Below are positions 17,642 through 25,533 of a stretch of 64,000 nt of DNA, piece after piece (position 1 is the first letter of the stretch; each line of letters starts with the position of its first letter). A model generated the notes under the pieces. The model saw only the letters and a program-made list of their open reading frames with translations. It made no database searches and was not told the origin of the DNA. Made by a program: the position numbers and the translations under genes. The DNA comes from Rhodoblastus sp963727035 (GTDB lineage: Bacteria > Pseudomonadota > Alphaproteobacteria > Rhizobiales > Beijerinckiaceae). The DNA lies in contig CAVSEY010000018.1 in the NCBI GenBank assembly GCA_963727035.1, positions 248,001-312,000 on the forward strand, written 5' to 3'.

Positions 17642-17722
17642 AGCAACAAAGCGCATGCGCGCGGGGGCCGGTCCGGGTGGGCCGGGCCTGAGTGCGTCTC
17701 AACGACAAGAAGGAAGACAGCG

Positions 17723-18202
17723 ATGAACTCGGTCGAGGAATTCCTGGCCTATGCGATCCATCTCGAAAAGGAGGCGGCCGATCGCTTCGGCGAACTGGCC
17801 GACGCGATGGAATCCTGCGGCAATCGCGAAGTCGGCAAATTGTTCCGCCGCCTGTCGCATTATTCGACGCTGCATCTGGCCGACGCGCGCGCCCGATCGG
17901 GCTTTCGGGAAATGCCGGAGATGAAGGCCGGAGATTTCACCTGGCCCGATCTCGAAAGCCCGGAGCGCGCCGCCATCTGGGGCGCCGACCCGATGATCGG
18001 ACGCGAGGAGGCGCTGGAGGTGGCGCTGTCCGCCGAACAAGCCGGCCTCGCCTATTACCAGTCGGTGCTGGACGCGACCGACGATCCCGAAATCATGGTC
18101 CTGGCGGCGGAATTCGTGAAAGAGGAAAGCGAACATGTCGCCGAACTGAAGAAATGGATCGCGGCGCATCAATCCGGCGGGCTGCTCCCGGTCGATCGTT
18201 GA
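17723..18202 (+). CDS. Ferritin/rubrerythrin-like protein of the nif island
   Basis: A 159-residue helical protein with diiron ferritin-like carboxylate/histidine motifs: EEFLAYAIHLEKEAADRFGE (helix 1), a His in YSTLHLADA (helix 2), EEALEVALSAEQAGLAYY (helix 3) and EFVKEESEHVAEL (helix 4, ExxxxEH-type). Rubredoxin cysteines are missing, so it is not a full rubrerythrin. Proteins like this occur in other nif clusters. A role in iron storage or peroxide/oxygen protection of nitrogenase is inferred from the family and position. Confidence 0.88.
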   Translation: MNSVEEFLAYAIHLEKEAADRFGELADAMESCGNREVGKLFRRLSHYSTLHLADARARSGFREMPEMKAGDFTWPDLESPERAAIWGADPMIGREEALEVALSAEQAGLAYYQSVLDATDDPEIMVLAAEFVKEESEHVAELKKWIAAHQSGGLLPVDR

Positions 18203-18313
18203 CGGATCGGCGCCGCTTTCCGCCTGTTTTTTGAGCTTGCCGGAGCCATTGGGCGGGGCCTAGCCTGCGGCGGCCAAGTTTGAATCGGCGCCAGCCAACA
18301 GGAGCAACGATCC

Positions 18314-18520
18314 ATGAAACTCTCCGCCCGCAACGTTCTGCCCGGCAAGGTCGTCGAGGTCAAGAAAGGCGCAACCACCGCCCATGTGCGCATCGACGTC
18401 AAGGGCATGATCGTCACCGCCTCGATCACCAACGAGGCGGTGGAGGAACTCGGCCTGAAAGTCGGCAGCGATGTTCACGCCATCGTCAAGGCCTCCGACG
18501 TCATGATCGCCGTCGGCTGA
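18314..18520 (+). CDS. mop: Molybdenum-pterin/molybdate-binding protein Mop
   Basis: A 68-residue single TOBE (Mop) domain: LSARNVLPGKVVEVKKG, VRIDVKGMIVTASITNEAVEEL, VHAIVKASDVMIAVG. Family members form hexamers that store molybdate (molbindins). Placed between fixX and modABC, it probably buffers molybdenum for FeMo-cofactor synthesis. An AGGAG ribosome site precedes it. It converges with the minus-strand unit that ends at 18538. Confidence 0.94.
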   Translation: MKLSARNVLPGKVVEVKKGATTAHVRIDVKGMIVTASITNEAVEELGLKVGSDVHAIVKASDVMIAVG

Positions 18521-18537
18521 GGTCTTTTCGCCGACGC

Positions 18538-18879
18538 TCAGCGACGCAACACCACCACCAGCCGTTCGACCAGGTTGCCCTGTTTCAGATGGCTGGCGAA
18601 GATCTCGTCGACATCGTCGGTCGTCTGCGGCCTGTACCAGACGCCTTCCGGATAGACCACCATCAGCGGGCCGGCGCTGCAAAAGCCCAGGCAGCCGGCG
18701 GGGGTGAAGCCGATCGCGCCGCCGCCCTCGGCCTCGATTCGCCGGCCAAGCCGGTCCCACAAGGGCTGCGCGCCGGCCGCGCCGCAGGAGCCGCGCGGAT
18801 GGCCCGGCGGGCGCTGGGTGAAACAAGCGAAAACATGCCGTTCATAGACTTGCGGCAGGTCGAACTCTTCGTCGGTCAT
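18538..18879 (-). CDS. Thioredoxin-fold [2Fe-2S] ferredoxin
   Basis: A 113-residue protein with the four-cysteine pattern of thioredoxin-like ferredoxins: Cys19-x12-Cys32 and Cys63-x3-Cys67 (in TPAGCLGFCSAGP). Such [2Fe-2S] proteins accompany nitrogenase genes in Azotobacter and purple bacteria. Their physiological partner is not settled. The start overlaps the stop of the DUF6129 gene (ATGA), making it the last gene of a four-gene minus-strand unit. Confidence 0.9.
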   Translation of the reverse strand: MTDEEFDLPQVYERHVFACFTQRPPGHPRGSCGAAGAQPLWDRLGRRIEAEGGGAIGFTPAGCLGFCSAGPLMVVYPEGVWYRPQTTDDVDEIFASHLKQGNLVERLVVVLRR

Positions 18880-19154
18880 GCAACGGTCCTGGGTTTGCTC
18901 AGCTGCGCCAGAATCACGCCCGTCGCCGTTTCGGCCGACGCGACGATCTTCATGCAATGATCGCTGTTGTCGAAAAAATGCAGGTCGAAGCGCTGAGTGC
19001 GCTTGGCGGCCTCGCCCTCGATGTCCGAGGCGTCGCAACGCGCGAAGGCGAGGTGCGGCAGAGCCCGGCGCAACAGCGGCAACACCTGGCCATCCGTCTG
19101 CGGGTCGCCGAGAATCCTGTCGATCTCCATCAGATCGCGTTCCGTTATCGCCAT
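18876..19154 (-). CDS. Nif-associated DUF6129-like protein
   Basis: A 92-residue soluble protein (MAITERDLMEIDRILGDPQ at the start) resembling the DUF6129 proteins of other alphaproteobacterial nif regions. It has two cysteines (CDASD and DHCMKIV) and a mixed alpha/beta pattern. No function is known. It lies 9 bases downstream of nifZ and overlaps the next gene. The family name rests on my recollection of similar nif neighbours. Confidence 0.7.
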   Translation of the reverse strand: MAITERDLMEIDRILGDPQTDGQVLPLLRRALPHLAFARCDASDIEGEAAKRTQRFDLHFFDNSDHCMKIVASAETATGVILAQLSKPRTVA

Positions 19155-19163
19155 GACGCCGCC

Positions 19164-19436
19164 TCAGTCCCTGATCACGCCGGCAAGGCTGCGCTCGTCC
19201 AGCGCGGCGATCTCTTCCTCGAGGCAGCCGATCACCCGCGATTGTTCGAACTCGACCAGATAGATCGGGGTCTCCGCCTCGACCACCATTCCCGCCTTGA
19301 CGATCTCCCCGACCGCGCCCGCGGGCGCGAGCAGCGCGTTGGGCGGCGCGTCGGGAAAGGAGCCGTCGTTGAACAGGTCGGCGAGGACGCGCACTTTTTG
19401 GCCGACATCGAATTTCGGCAGACGTGGAAAATCCAT
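19164..19436 (-). CDS. nifZ: P-cluster maturation protein NifZ
   Basis: NifZ assists formation of the second P-cluster in NifDK. The 90-residue protein shows the full family pattern: PKFDVGQKVRVLADLFNDGSFPD, LLAPAGAVGEIVKAGMVVE, and TPIYLVEFEQSRVIGCLEEEI. It starts 12 bases after the HesB-like gene and belongs to the same sigma-54-type unit. Confidence 0.93.
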   Translation of the reverse strand: MDFPRLPKFDVGQKVRVLADLFNDGSFPDAPPNALLAPAGAVGEIVKAGMVVEAETPIYLVEFEQSRVIGCLEEEIAALDERSLAGVIRD

Positions 19437-19448
19437 CTGTGGAGCCTT

Positions 19449-19772
19449 TCAGCCGAAGGCCGGCGTGTGGCTGGAGCAGGTCGTCGGCTTGGGATCGTGG
19501 AAGACCAGGCCCGAATGGCCCGCGCCGTCGGCGAAATCGATGGTGACGCCCTCCAGCAGCAGCCGGCTTTCGGCCGGCAGGAACAGGCGCAGTCCGTTGC
19601 GCTCGATCACGGCGTCGCCCGGTTCCGGCTGCGCCTTGACGTCCATCGCGGCGGAAAGGCCGGAGCAGCCGCCCGGCTTGACGACGAGGCGGAAGCCGGC
19701 GCCGGCGCCGCCGTCAACCTGAATCATCAGACGGATGAATCGTTCTGCTTTCGGCGTGATCTCGAAATTCAT
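19449..19772 (-). CDS. HesB-like A-type protein, one cluster Cys missing
   Basis: A 107-residue HesB/IscA-family protein, first gene of the minus-strand nif unit (start at 19772 behind AAGGAGG). It has the first ligand Cys36 in VKPGGCSGLSAAMD, but the C-terminal CxC of A-type carriers is replaced by TTCSSH (only Cys99). The partner at 8764 keeps all three cysteines, so the two are unlikely to be redundant. His102 or Ser could substitute as ligand. That is a guess. Confidence 0.88.
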   Translation of the reverse strand: MNFEITPKAERFIRLMIQVDGGAGAGFRLVVKPGGCSGLSAAMDVKAQPEPGDAVIERNGLRLFLPAESRLLLEGVTIDFADGAGHSGLVFHDPKPTTCSSHTPAFG

Positions 19773-19819
19773 GATGCCTCCTTGCGCCCTCGATTTGCGG
19801 CGACGCTTTGCCGAAGCCC

Positions 19820-19835
19820 AGCAAGCTTGGCGCCA
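19820..19835 (-). promoter_or_regulatory. Sigma-54-like promoter of the hesB-nifZ unit
   Basis: Read on the minus strand, TGGCGCCAAGCTTGCT fits TGGCRCG-N4-TTGCW with the invariant GG and GC at correct spacing. It lies about 48 bases upstream of the HesB-like start. A near match to the NifA site (TGT-N10-ACG) is at 19908-19923. Confidence 0.75.
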
Positions 19836-20279
19836 ACCGGAAACCCCGGCGCGCCATGACATTTGGCGAGGATACGGCGGCGATCATGTCGGCATCGGCG
19901 CAATTTCTGTCGGGAAAGCGACGTGGCTTCGGACGGCCCAGATAAAGTTCGGGCGCCGTGATGGCTTCGGCGGCGCAACCGGCGATCGCCTTCAAAACTT
20001 GTTCGCGACGCCATCGGGCGCGTTCATGTGGTAACTTTGTTACATAGCGAAAAAACGTTGGCGCGGCATTTTATTGAGCGCCTGAGTTGCCAAAACTTTC
20101 GCCGGTTTCGAGGCGTTTTGCGCGAATGGCGCGCAATATAACAAGAACGTGCGAAAATTACGGGCTTTTCAGTATAAATTGTCGATGCTACGAATTCGAT
20201 CAACGTAAGCACCCACGAAACGAACTGTAATCACATTACCATATGTGTCGATCCGGGCGGATGGGCGTGGGGAGCCGCA
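19836..20279 (+). other. Intergenic region between the hesB unit and the porin
   Basis: A 444-base stretch with no convincing gene. It includes the near-NifA site at 19908, the GTAACTTTGTTAC palindrome at 20031-20043, and an AT-rich segment (20040-20240) that probably contains the porin promoter. I see no sigma-54 element pointing at the porin. Confidence 0.6.
20031..20043. promoter_or_regulatory. Palindrome GTAAC-TTT-GTTAC, possible operator
   Basis: A perfect 5-bp inverted repeat with a 3-base spacer, at the edge of the AT-rich region upstream of the porin. The protein that would bind it is unknown. Confidence 0.35.
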
Positions 20280-22025
20280 ATGGAGAAGAGAATGCGGAAG
20301 AAAGCCTTGATGGCCGCCGTGGCGGCGTCCGTGATCGCCATCGCGACGGCGCCCGTGCGGGCGGACGACGCCCAGGATATCGCCGCCCTGAAGGCGCAAG
20401 CCGCCGCTCTGGCCAAGCAGAACGCGGCGCTCGAGAAAAGGCTGAAGCAGATCGAGCGCCGGCAGGTCGCCCAGCAGAATGTCATCGAAAAGCATGAGGC
20501 CGGGGCACAAGCGATCCCCGCCGCGCAGCCCGCCAGTTCCTTCATGGCGCAGGCGTCGGGCGTTCCCGGCCAGATCCTCAGCGGCGAAGGTCCGCTGACC
20601 TGGAATGGGATCACCCTTTTCGGCACGATCGACGCCGGCGTCGGCTATGTCAGCCACGGCCTGCCCGAGAACGGCATGAACTACGAGGGCCAATCCCTCA
20701 TCAACAAATTCACCAACAAGCCCCGTTGGGGCGTCGCGCAGAACAATCTGTCCCAGACGACGCTCGGCGCGAAGGGCGAGGAAGAACTTCTGCCGGGTCT
20801 CGCCGGCGTATTCATGGCCTCGACCGGGATCAATCCCCAGTCCGGCCAGCTCGCCAATATGCCGGGGACCATGGTCTCCAACCAGGGCCTGCCGCGCAGC
20901 GCCTATTCCTTCTCGGGCGACGGCGGACGCGGTGGCCAGGCGTTCAACGATCAGCTTTACGCCGGTCTGTCCTCCAAAACCTTCGGCGAACTGACCTTCG
21001 GCCGCCACCGCCCGTTCTCGGTCGACATGGTCGTCGGCTACGATCCGACCGGCGCGGCTTATTCCTTCTCGCCGATCGCCTATAACGGCCAGTTCGTGCA
21101 GGGTCTCGGCGCGACCGAAGACGCGCGCTGGGACAATTCGCTGAAATATCGCGTGGATTATGGCCCGGCGCATTTTGGCGCGATGTATAAATTCGCCGAC
21201 GGCAATGGCGGCTGCAATTATCTCGGGAAGCCCGCCGTCGCCGGAACGGTTCAGACCTGCTATCCCTCGAACAACACCGCCTATCAGTTCAATCTCGGCG
21301 GAACTTTTGGCGCGCTCGAACTCGACGGCGTTTTTGGCGTCTATCACGACGCCGTCGTGATCGCGGGCGGCAATTCGCCGCTCAGCGCCGCGCAATTGGC
21401 CGGGGCCAGCTCGTTTTCGAGCAATATGGGCGGCGCGCCAGTCCTTTCGACCGGGAATAATGTCAACACCCTGTCTGCTCTGATTTCAGACAATGTGGGG
21501 TTTGGCGTCGCGGCGAAATATACATATAATCAATTCAAGTTTTTCGCTGGCTATACTCACGACGAATTGCAAAATCCGTCCAACAATGTCGGCATCGGGT
21601 CCGACAACCAGCAGGGCGGATATCAGTTGAGCTCGGTCAACAACGATTTCTATACGCATCCAAGAGTCTTGCAGACTGTATGGACTGGCGTGCGCTATGC
21701 CTATAATTCCAAGCTCGAACTGATTGGCGCCTATTACTATGTCAATCAGAACCAGTTCGGCACGACCGCCCAGGATCTGACCTGCGTCACTGCAAAGACC
21801 CAGAACGCCAAAGCCGCGCAATGCGCAGGCGACCTGAACGCGGTCTCGCTTTACGCCGATTACCACTTTACCAAGCGTTTCGACGTTTATGGCGGTCTCG
21901 AGGTTTCGGCTGTCGACGGCGGCCTCGCCGGCGGCACGGTGTCGAACGAGGGCAAGCTGACCGCTCAAGGCTTCAATTATTACACCAACTGGGCTCCGGT
22001 GGTCGGCGCGCGGTTCACATTCTAG
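20280..22025 (+). CDS. Outer-membrane porin with N-terminal coiled coil
   Basis: A 581-residue secreted protein. After a signal peptide (about 1-32, ending APVRADD) comes a Lys/Gln/Ala coiled coil (about 35-65: IAALKAQAAALAKQNAALEK). The remainder is a beta-barrel of the gram-negative porin family (LFGTIDAGVGYV, SKTFGELTFGRHRPFSVDMV) ending in the aromatic ARFTF required for outer-membrane assembly. A second start four codons on (20292) is equally good. It may carry anions or molybdate because modABC follows, but specificity cannot be read from sequence. Two cysteine pairs (GGCN..TCYP; TCVT..QCAG) lie in loop regions. Confidence 0.88.
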   Translation: MEKRMRKKALMAAVAASVIAIATAPVRADDAQDIAALKAQAAALAKQNAALEKRLKQIERRQVAQQNVIEKHEAGAQAIPAAQPASSFMAQASGVPGQILSGEGPLTWNGITLFGTIDAGVGYVSHGLPENGMNYEGQSLINKFTNKPRWGVAQNNLSQTTLGAKGEEELLPGLAGVFMASTGINPQSGQLANMPGTMVSNQGLPRSAYSFSGDGGRGGQAFNDQLYAGLSSKTFGELTFGRHRPFSVDMVVGYDPTGAAYSFSPIAYNGQFVQGLGATEDARWDNSLKYRVDYGPAHFGAMYKFADGNGGCNYLGKPAVAGTVQTCYPSNNTAYQFNLGGTFGALELDGVFGVYHDAVVIAGGNSPLSAAQLAGASSFSSNMGGAPVLSTGNNVNTLSALISDNVGFGVAAKYTYNQFKFFAGYTHDELQNPSNNVGIGSDNQQGGYQLSSVNNDFYTHPRVLQTVWTGVRYAYNSKLELIGAYYYVNQNQFGTTAQDLTCVTAKTQNAKAAQCAGDLNAVSLYADYHFTKRFDVYGGLEVSAVDGGLAGGTVSNEGKLTAQGFNYYTNWAPVVGARFTF

Positions 22026-22070
22026 AGCATATTCCCAAAAAGTTGCAGACTTTTTGGACAAGAATATGCG
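22025..22070 (-). repeat. Dispersed palindromic repeat, family A copy 5 (inverted)
   Basis: GAGCATATTCCCAAAAAGT pairs with ACTTTTTGGACAAGAATATGC. It is almost exactly the reverse complement of copy 2, including the adjoining TTAAAAC. It starts at the last base of the porin stop codon, so it may serve as the porin's 3' hairpin. Confidence 0.9.
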
Positions 22071-22230
22071 TTAAAACAATGAATTAGAGACTTATTCCGA
22101 TTCCGAAGGAACGGAAAAGGCTCTAACCTCAAGTCTTGGTGATGAGAGCCGATATCAATCATCTTGCGCATCTCAGTTGCGACATCGCGGCGAGTGTGCA
22201 TGATCGCACGCGCGATTTTCGGAGGATTTC

Positions 22231-22971
22231 ATGAGGTTGAAAGCGCTCGTCGTGGGCTGCGCTCTGTCGCTCTTCGCCCTTCGCGCCGAGGCGGCGCAGG
22301 TTCAGGTCGCGGTCGCGGCCAATTTCACCGAACCGGTCAAGGAAATCGCGGCGCTGTTCCAGCAGAAGACCGGAAACGACCTTCTTTTGAGCTTCGGCGC
22401 GTCGGGGGTTTTCTACACCCAGATCACCCATGGCGCGCCGTTCGAGATCTTGCTCTCGGCGGACGAGGAGCGCGCGAAAATGGCGGTCGAGAATGGATTC
22501 GGCGTCGCCGGCAGTCGTTTCACCTACGCCATCGGCAAGCTCGTGCTGTGGAGCAAGGTGATCGACGTGACCAGGGGCGACGAAGCGCTCAGGAACGGCG
22601 CCTTTGCGAAACTTTCCATCGCCAACCCCAAATCCGCGCCCTATGGGGCCGCCGCCATCGAAACCATGAAGGCGCTCGGCGTCTATGACAAGCTTGAGCC
22701 GAAGATCGTTCAGGGGACCAGCATCGCCCAGGCTTTCCAGTTCGTGGACACCAAAAACGCCGAGGCCGGTTTCGTCGCGCTCTCGCAGCTCCATGCAATC
22801 AAGGAGGGAACGCGCTGGATCGTCCCGGCCCAGCTTTATGCGCCGATCCGCCAGGACGCCGTGCTGCTGAAACCCGGCGAACATGACGAAGCCGCAAAAG
22901 CCTTTCTCGCCTTCCTCAAGAGCCCGGAGGCGCGCGCGATCGTCGAGCGCTACGGCTATGCTTTGCCCTGA
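22231..22971 (+). CDS. modA: Periplasmic molybdate-binding protein ModA
   Basis: ModA captures molybdate for the ModBC transporter. The 246-residue protein has a signal peptide (cleavage near AEAAQ), then VAVAANFTEPVKEIAALFQQKTG, LLSFGASGVFYTQI, FEILLSADEERAKMAVENGF and the NPKSAPYGAAAIETMKALG and VALSQLHAI segments typical of ModA. A GGAGG ribosome site precedes the ATG. No clear ModE operator is visible in the 205-base upstream gap, which holds repeat copy 5. Confidence 0.94.
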   Translation: MRLKALVVGCALSLFALRAEAAQVQVAVAANFTEPVKEIAALFQQKTGNDLLLSFGASGVFYTQITHGAPFEILLSADEERAKMAVENGFGVAGSRFTYAIGKLVLWSKVIDVTRGDEALRNGAFAKLSIANPKSAPYGAAAIETMKALGVYDKLEPKIVQGTSIAQAFQFVDTKNAEAGFVALSQLHAIKEGTRWIVPAQLYAPIRQDAVLLKPGEHDEAAKAFLAFLKSPEARAIVERYGYALP

Positions 22972-22977
22972 TCGGCG

Positions 22978-23658
22978 ATGGACGCGCTGCGCAACATCTG
23001 GGAGCCGGTTCGCCTGACCTTGGCGCTCGCGAGCGTCTCGACCCTTGCGCTGCTGGTCGTGGCGACGCCGCTCGCCTGGTGGCTGGCGCGCTCCAGGGCG
23101 CGATGGAAGGAAATTGTCGCGGCCGTCGTCGCCTTGCCGATGGTGCTGCCGCCGACCGTGCTCGGCTTCTATCTTCTCATCCTGCTCGGACCCGACGGTC
23201 CCGGCGGCGCAGTCGCCGGCCTGTGGGGCGCGCGCACTTTGGCCTTCACCTTCACCGGCCTGGTCATCGGCTCGGTCGCGGCGGGCCTGCCGTTTGTGGT
23301 CCAGCCGATCCGCAACGCCTTTCAGGCGGTCGGCGACCGGCCGCTCGAAGCCGCCGCCACCTTGCGCGCCTCGCCCTGGCGGGCGTTCTGGACGGTCGCC
23401 CTGCCGCTGGCGAGCCCAGGCGTCCTGTCGGGCGCGGTGCTGGGCTTCGCCCATACCATCGGCGAATTCGGCGTCGTGCTGATGATCGGCGGCAATATTC
23501 CCGGCCGCACCCGGGTGCTGTCCACCGCGATTTTCGATTTCGTCGAGACCATGCAATGGCGCGAGGCCAATCTCCTCGCCGCCGGCATGGTCGCCTTCGC
23601 CTTTGTCGTGATCCTCGCCATGATCTTCAGCGAAAAGCTGTTCGCAAGGCTCAAATGA
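22978..23658 (+). CDS. modB: Molybdate ABC transporter permease ModB
   Basis: A 226-residue inner-membrane protein with about five transmembrane helices (first one at about 14-34, LALASVSTLALLVVATPLAWW). The EAA-loop that contacts ModC is present: EAAATLRASPWRAFWTVALPLASPGVLSG. It begins 6 bases after modA and overlaps modC by 4 bases. Confidence 0.95.
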   Translation: MDALRNIWEPVRLTLALASVSTLALLVVATPLAWWLARSRARWKEIVAAVVALPMVLPPTVLGFYLLILLGPDGPGGAVAGLWGARTLAFTFTGLVIGSVAAGLPFVVQPIRNAFQAVGDRPLEAAATLRASPWRAFWTVALPLASPGVLSGAVLGFAHTIGEFGVVLMIGGNIPGRTRVLSTAIFDFVETMQWREANLLAAGMVAFAFVVILAMIFSEKLFARLK

Positions 23659-24794
23659 CGGACGAAGACGCAATCCGCGCCCGCTTTCGCGGCGCCTTCG
23701 GCGCATTCGCCCTCGACGCCGCTTTCGACGCGCCGGCGCAAGGCGTCATCGCGCTGTTCGGGCCTTCGGGCTGCGGCAAGACCACAATTCTGCGCTGCAT
23801 CGCCGGGCTGAGCCGGATCGCGGACGGATTTTTTTCTGTTGGCGCAGACGTCTGGCAGACGCCTGACAGCACCTTCGTTCCGACCCACAAACGCCCCCTG
23901 GGCTATGTCTTTCAGGAGGCCTGCCTTTTCCCTCATCTTTCGGTGCGCAAGAACCTGCTGTTCGGGGCGCCGAAGGAAAAAAGGTCCGACCGCCGGCGCG
24001 TCGATTTCGACGAGGTGCTGGAGCTGCTTGGCCTTCGCGTGCTGCTCGACCGCTCGCCGCGCCATCTCTCGGGCGGCGAGCGCCAGCGCGTCGCCATCGG
24101 CCGCGCCTTGCTCACCCAGCCCAAATTGCTGCTGATGGACGAGCCCCTGTCAGGGCTCGATCGTAACGCCAAGGCTGAAATCCTGCCCTTCATCGAAAGC
24201 CTGCGCGATCATTTCGCGCTGCCCATCGTCTATATCAGCCATGACGTCGCCGAGGTCGAGCGTCTGGCCGATCACATCGTCCTGATCGAACAGGGCCGCG
24301 TCGTCGGCGCCGGCGCGCTGGCCGAGGTGCAAAGCGACCCGGCCTCGCCTCTGGCGCGCGCGCCAGAGGCGGCGGTCAGCCTGAAAGGCGTGGTCGAGGC
24401 CGTTGACGCGACCTATGGGCTGATCGCCGTCACTGTCGCCGGCGGCCGCTTCCTTGCGCCGGCGCCGGGGGCTGCCATCGGCGAAGCGCGGCGCGTGCAT
24501 ATTCTCGCCAGCGCGGTCAGTCTGGCGCGCGAGGCGCCGGGGCGCAGCTCGATCCTGAACGTGCTGCCGGCGCGGCTTGTGGCGGCAAATCCGCTCGACG
24601 CGGTCGAGGTCGTGGCGGCGGTCGCGCTTGGCGAGAACGGCGAGGGCGCGCGCCTGCTGGCGCGCATGACCCGGAAATCATGGGAGGAACTGGGCTTCGC
24701 GCCGGGACAAAAGGTCTATGCCCAGGTCAAATCGGTTTCGCTCGACGCCGGGCGCGGCGAAGGCGACGCTAACCGCTCCCCTCGTCGTCGATGA
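23655..24794 (+). CDS. modC: Molybdate ABC transporter ATPase ModC
   Basis: A 379-residue ATPase with Walker A GPSGCGKTT, signature LSGGERQRVAIGRAL, Walker B LLLMDEPLSGLD and switch His in YISHDVAEVERLAD. A C-terminal TOBE/Mop domain (about 290-365) includes SILNVLPARLV and should sense molybdate. The start is the ATG overlapping the modB stop. The C-terminal 26 bases overlap a small gene on the other strand. Confidence 0.95.
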   Translation: MTDEDAIRARFRGAFGAFALDAAFDAPAQGVIALFGPSGCGKTTILRCIAGLSRIADGFFSVGADVWQTPDSTFVPTHKRPLGYVFQEACLFPHLSVRKNLLFGAPKEKRSDRRRVDFDEVLELLGLRVLLDRSPRHLSGGERQRVAIGRALLTQPKLLLMDEPLSGLDRNAKAEILPFIESLRDHFALPIVYISHDVAEVERLADHIVLIEQGRVVGAGALAEVQSDPASPLARAPEAAVSLKGVVEAVDATYGLIAVTVAGGRFLAPAPGAAIGEARRVHILASAVSLAREAPGRSSILNVLPARLVAANPLDAVEVVAAVALGENGEGARLLARMTRKSWEELGFAPGQKVYAQVKSVSLDAGRGEGDANRSPRRR

Positions 24795-24993
24795 CGTGAG
24801 ATCGAAACGGCAATAAATTCCCTCGGACGTAGCCGCGGGAAACGGCCGCTTCGGAATCCAGGGCCAGCATCGTCAGATCGTCGAGAAGCGCGCGGATCGC
24901 CGCTTTTGGATCGCCGCCAAACTCGGCGATGATCGCGTCGACTTCCTCGTCGCGCGCCGGCGCGACGGCATCCTGGTCGGTTGTCTGCGGCAT
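24769..24993 (-). CDS. Small hypothetical protein, conserved-looking
   Basis: A 74-residue acidic soluble protein. Its core EEVDAIIAEFGGDPKAAIRALLDDL followed by EAAVSRGYVRG reads as a genuine helical protein. I recall similar small proteins in other Hyphomicrobiales but cannot assign a function. It converges on modC and overlaps its 3' end. Confidence 0.65.
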   Translation of the reverse strand: MPQTTDQDAVAPARDEEVDAIIAEFGGDPKAAIRALLDDLTMLALDSEAAVSRGYVRGNLLPFRSHVIDDEGSG

Positions 24994-25194
24994 GACGGGC
25001 CATGTGAAACGAGAACATTATAAGAACAGACCAAGCGGCTCCCGTCAAGATGCTGGCGCGCTCGACCTGGCGCCCAAACTGTCGCCCACAATAGACATCG
25101 AGGGCGAAAAACCGGCGTCAAATCAATATGTACAACAGGAAATCGGAGTTTCCCTGCCCCGCCGCCGACAATCGTCCGTCTGAAAGCGGAAAGC

Positions 25195-25533
25195 CTAACG
25201 GGTTTGTGTCCGTTCGGCGGAACGTGCGGCCCTTCTGACGCTGGGGCGTTCAATGCGCGTGTGACCCCGTTTTTGCGGCGTCGCGGCTCGTTCTTTGGCC
25301 GCCCTTGACCAGGCCTTTTCCGCGCCCTCGAGCAAGAGCACCAGTTCCCGCGCCTGGCCGATCGCTTCGGCCAGCTGCTCCGCGGCATAAGCGTGGACGC
25401 CTTCGGCTTTGCACTCCGTAAACAAAGCCAGGCGTTCACGCGGCGACAGCTCGAGAAAGTGGCGCGCGGTCGCTGCCGCCAAAGCCACGGTCCTGCCGAC
25501 GTGGAGCCAGTTCCGGGATATTGAGGATGGCAT
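25195..25533 (-). CDS. Hypothetical protein
   Basis: A 112-residue frame, basic at its C-terminus (ERPSVRRAARSAERTQTR) and helical in the middle (LALFTECKAEGVHAYAAEQLAEAIGQARELVLLL). I do not recognise it. It sits alone between modC's neighbour and the efflux pump in DNA of lower GC than the rest. The stretch 25534-25827 that follows has no convincing gene. Confidence 0.4.
   Translation of the reverse strand: MPSSISRNWLHVGRTVALAAATARHFLELSPRERLALFTECKAEGVHAYAAEQLAEAIGQARELVLLLEGAEKAWSRAAKERAATPQKRGHTRIERPSVRRAARSAERTQTR

Noticed and set aside
20000..20280. Sigma-54 promoter for the porin
   Set aside because: Candidate GG...GC pairs near 20060-20100 have wrong spacing or poor -12 sequences.
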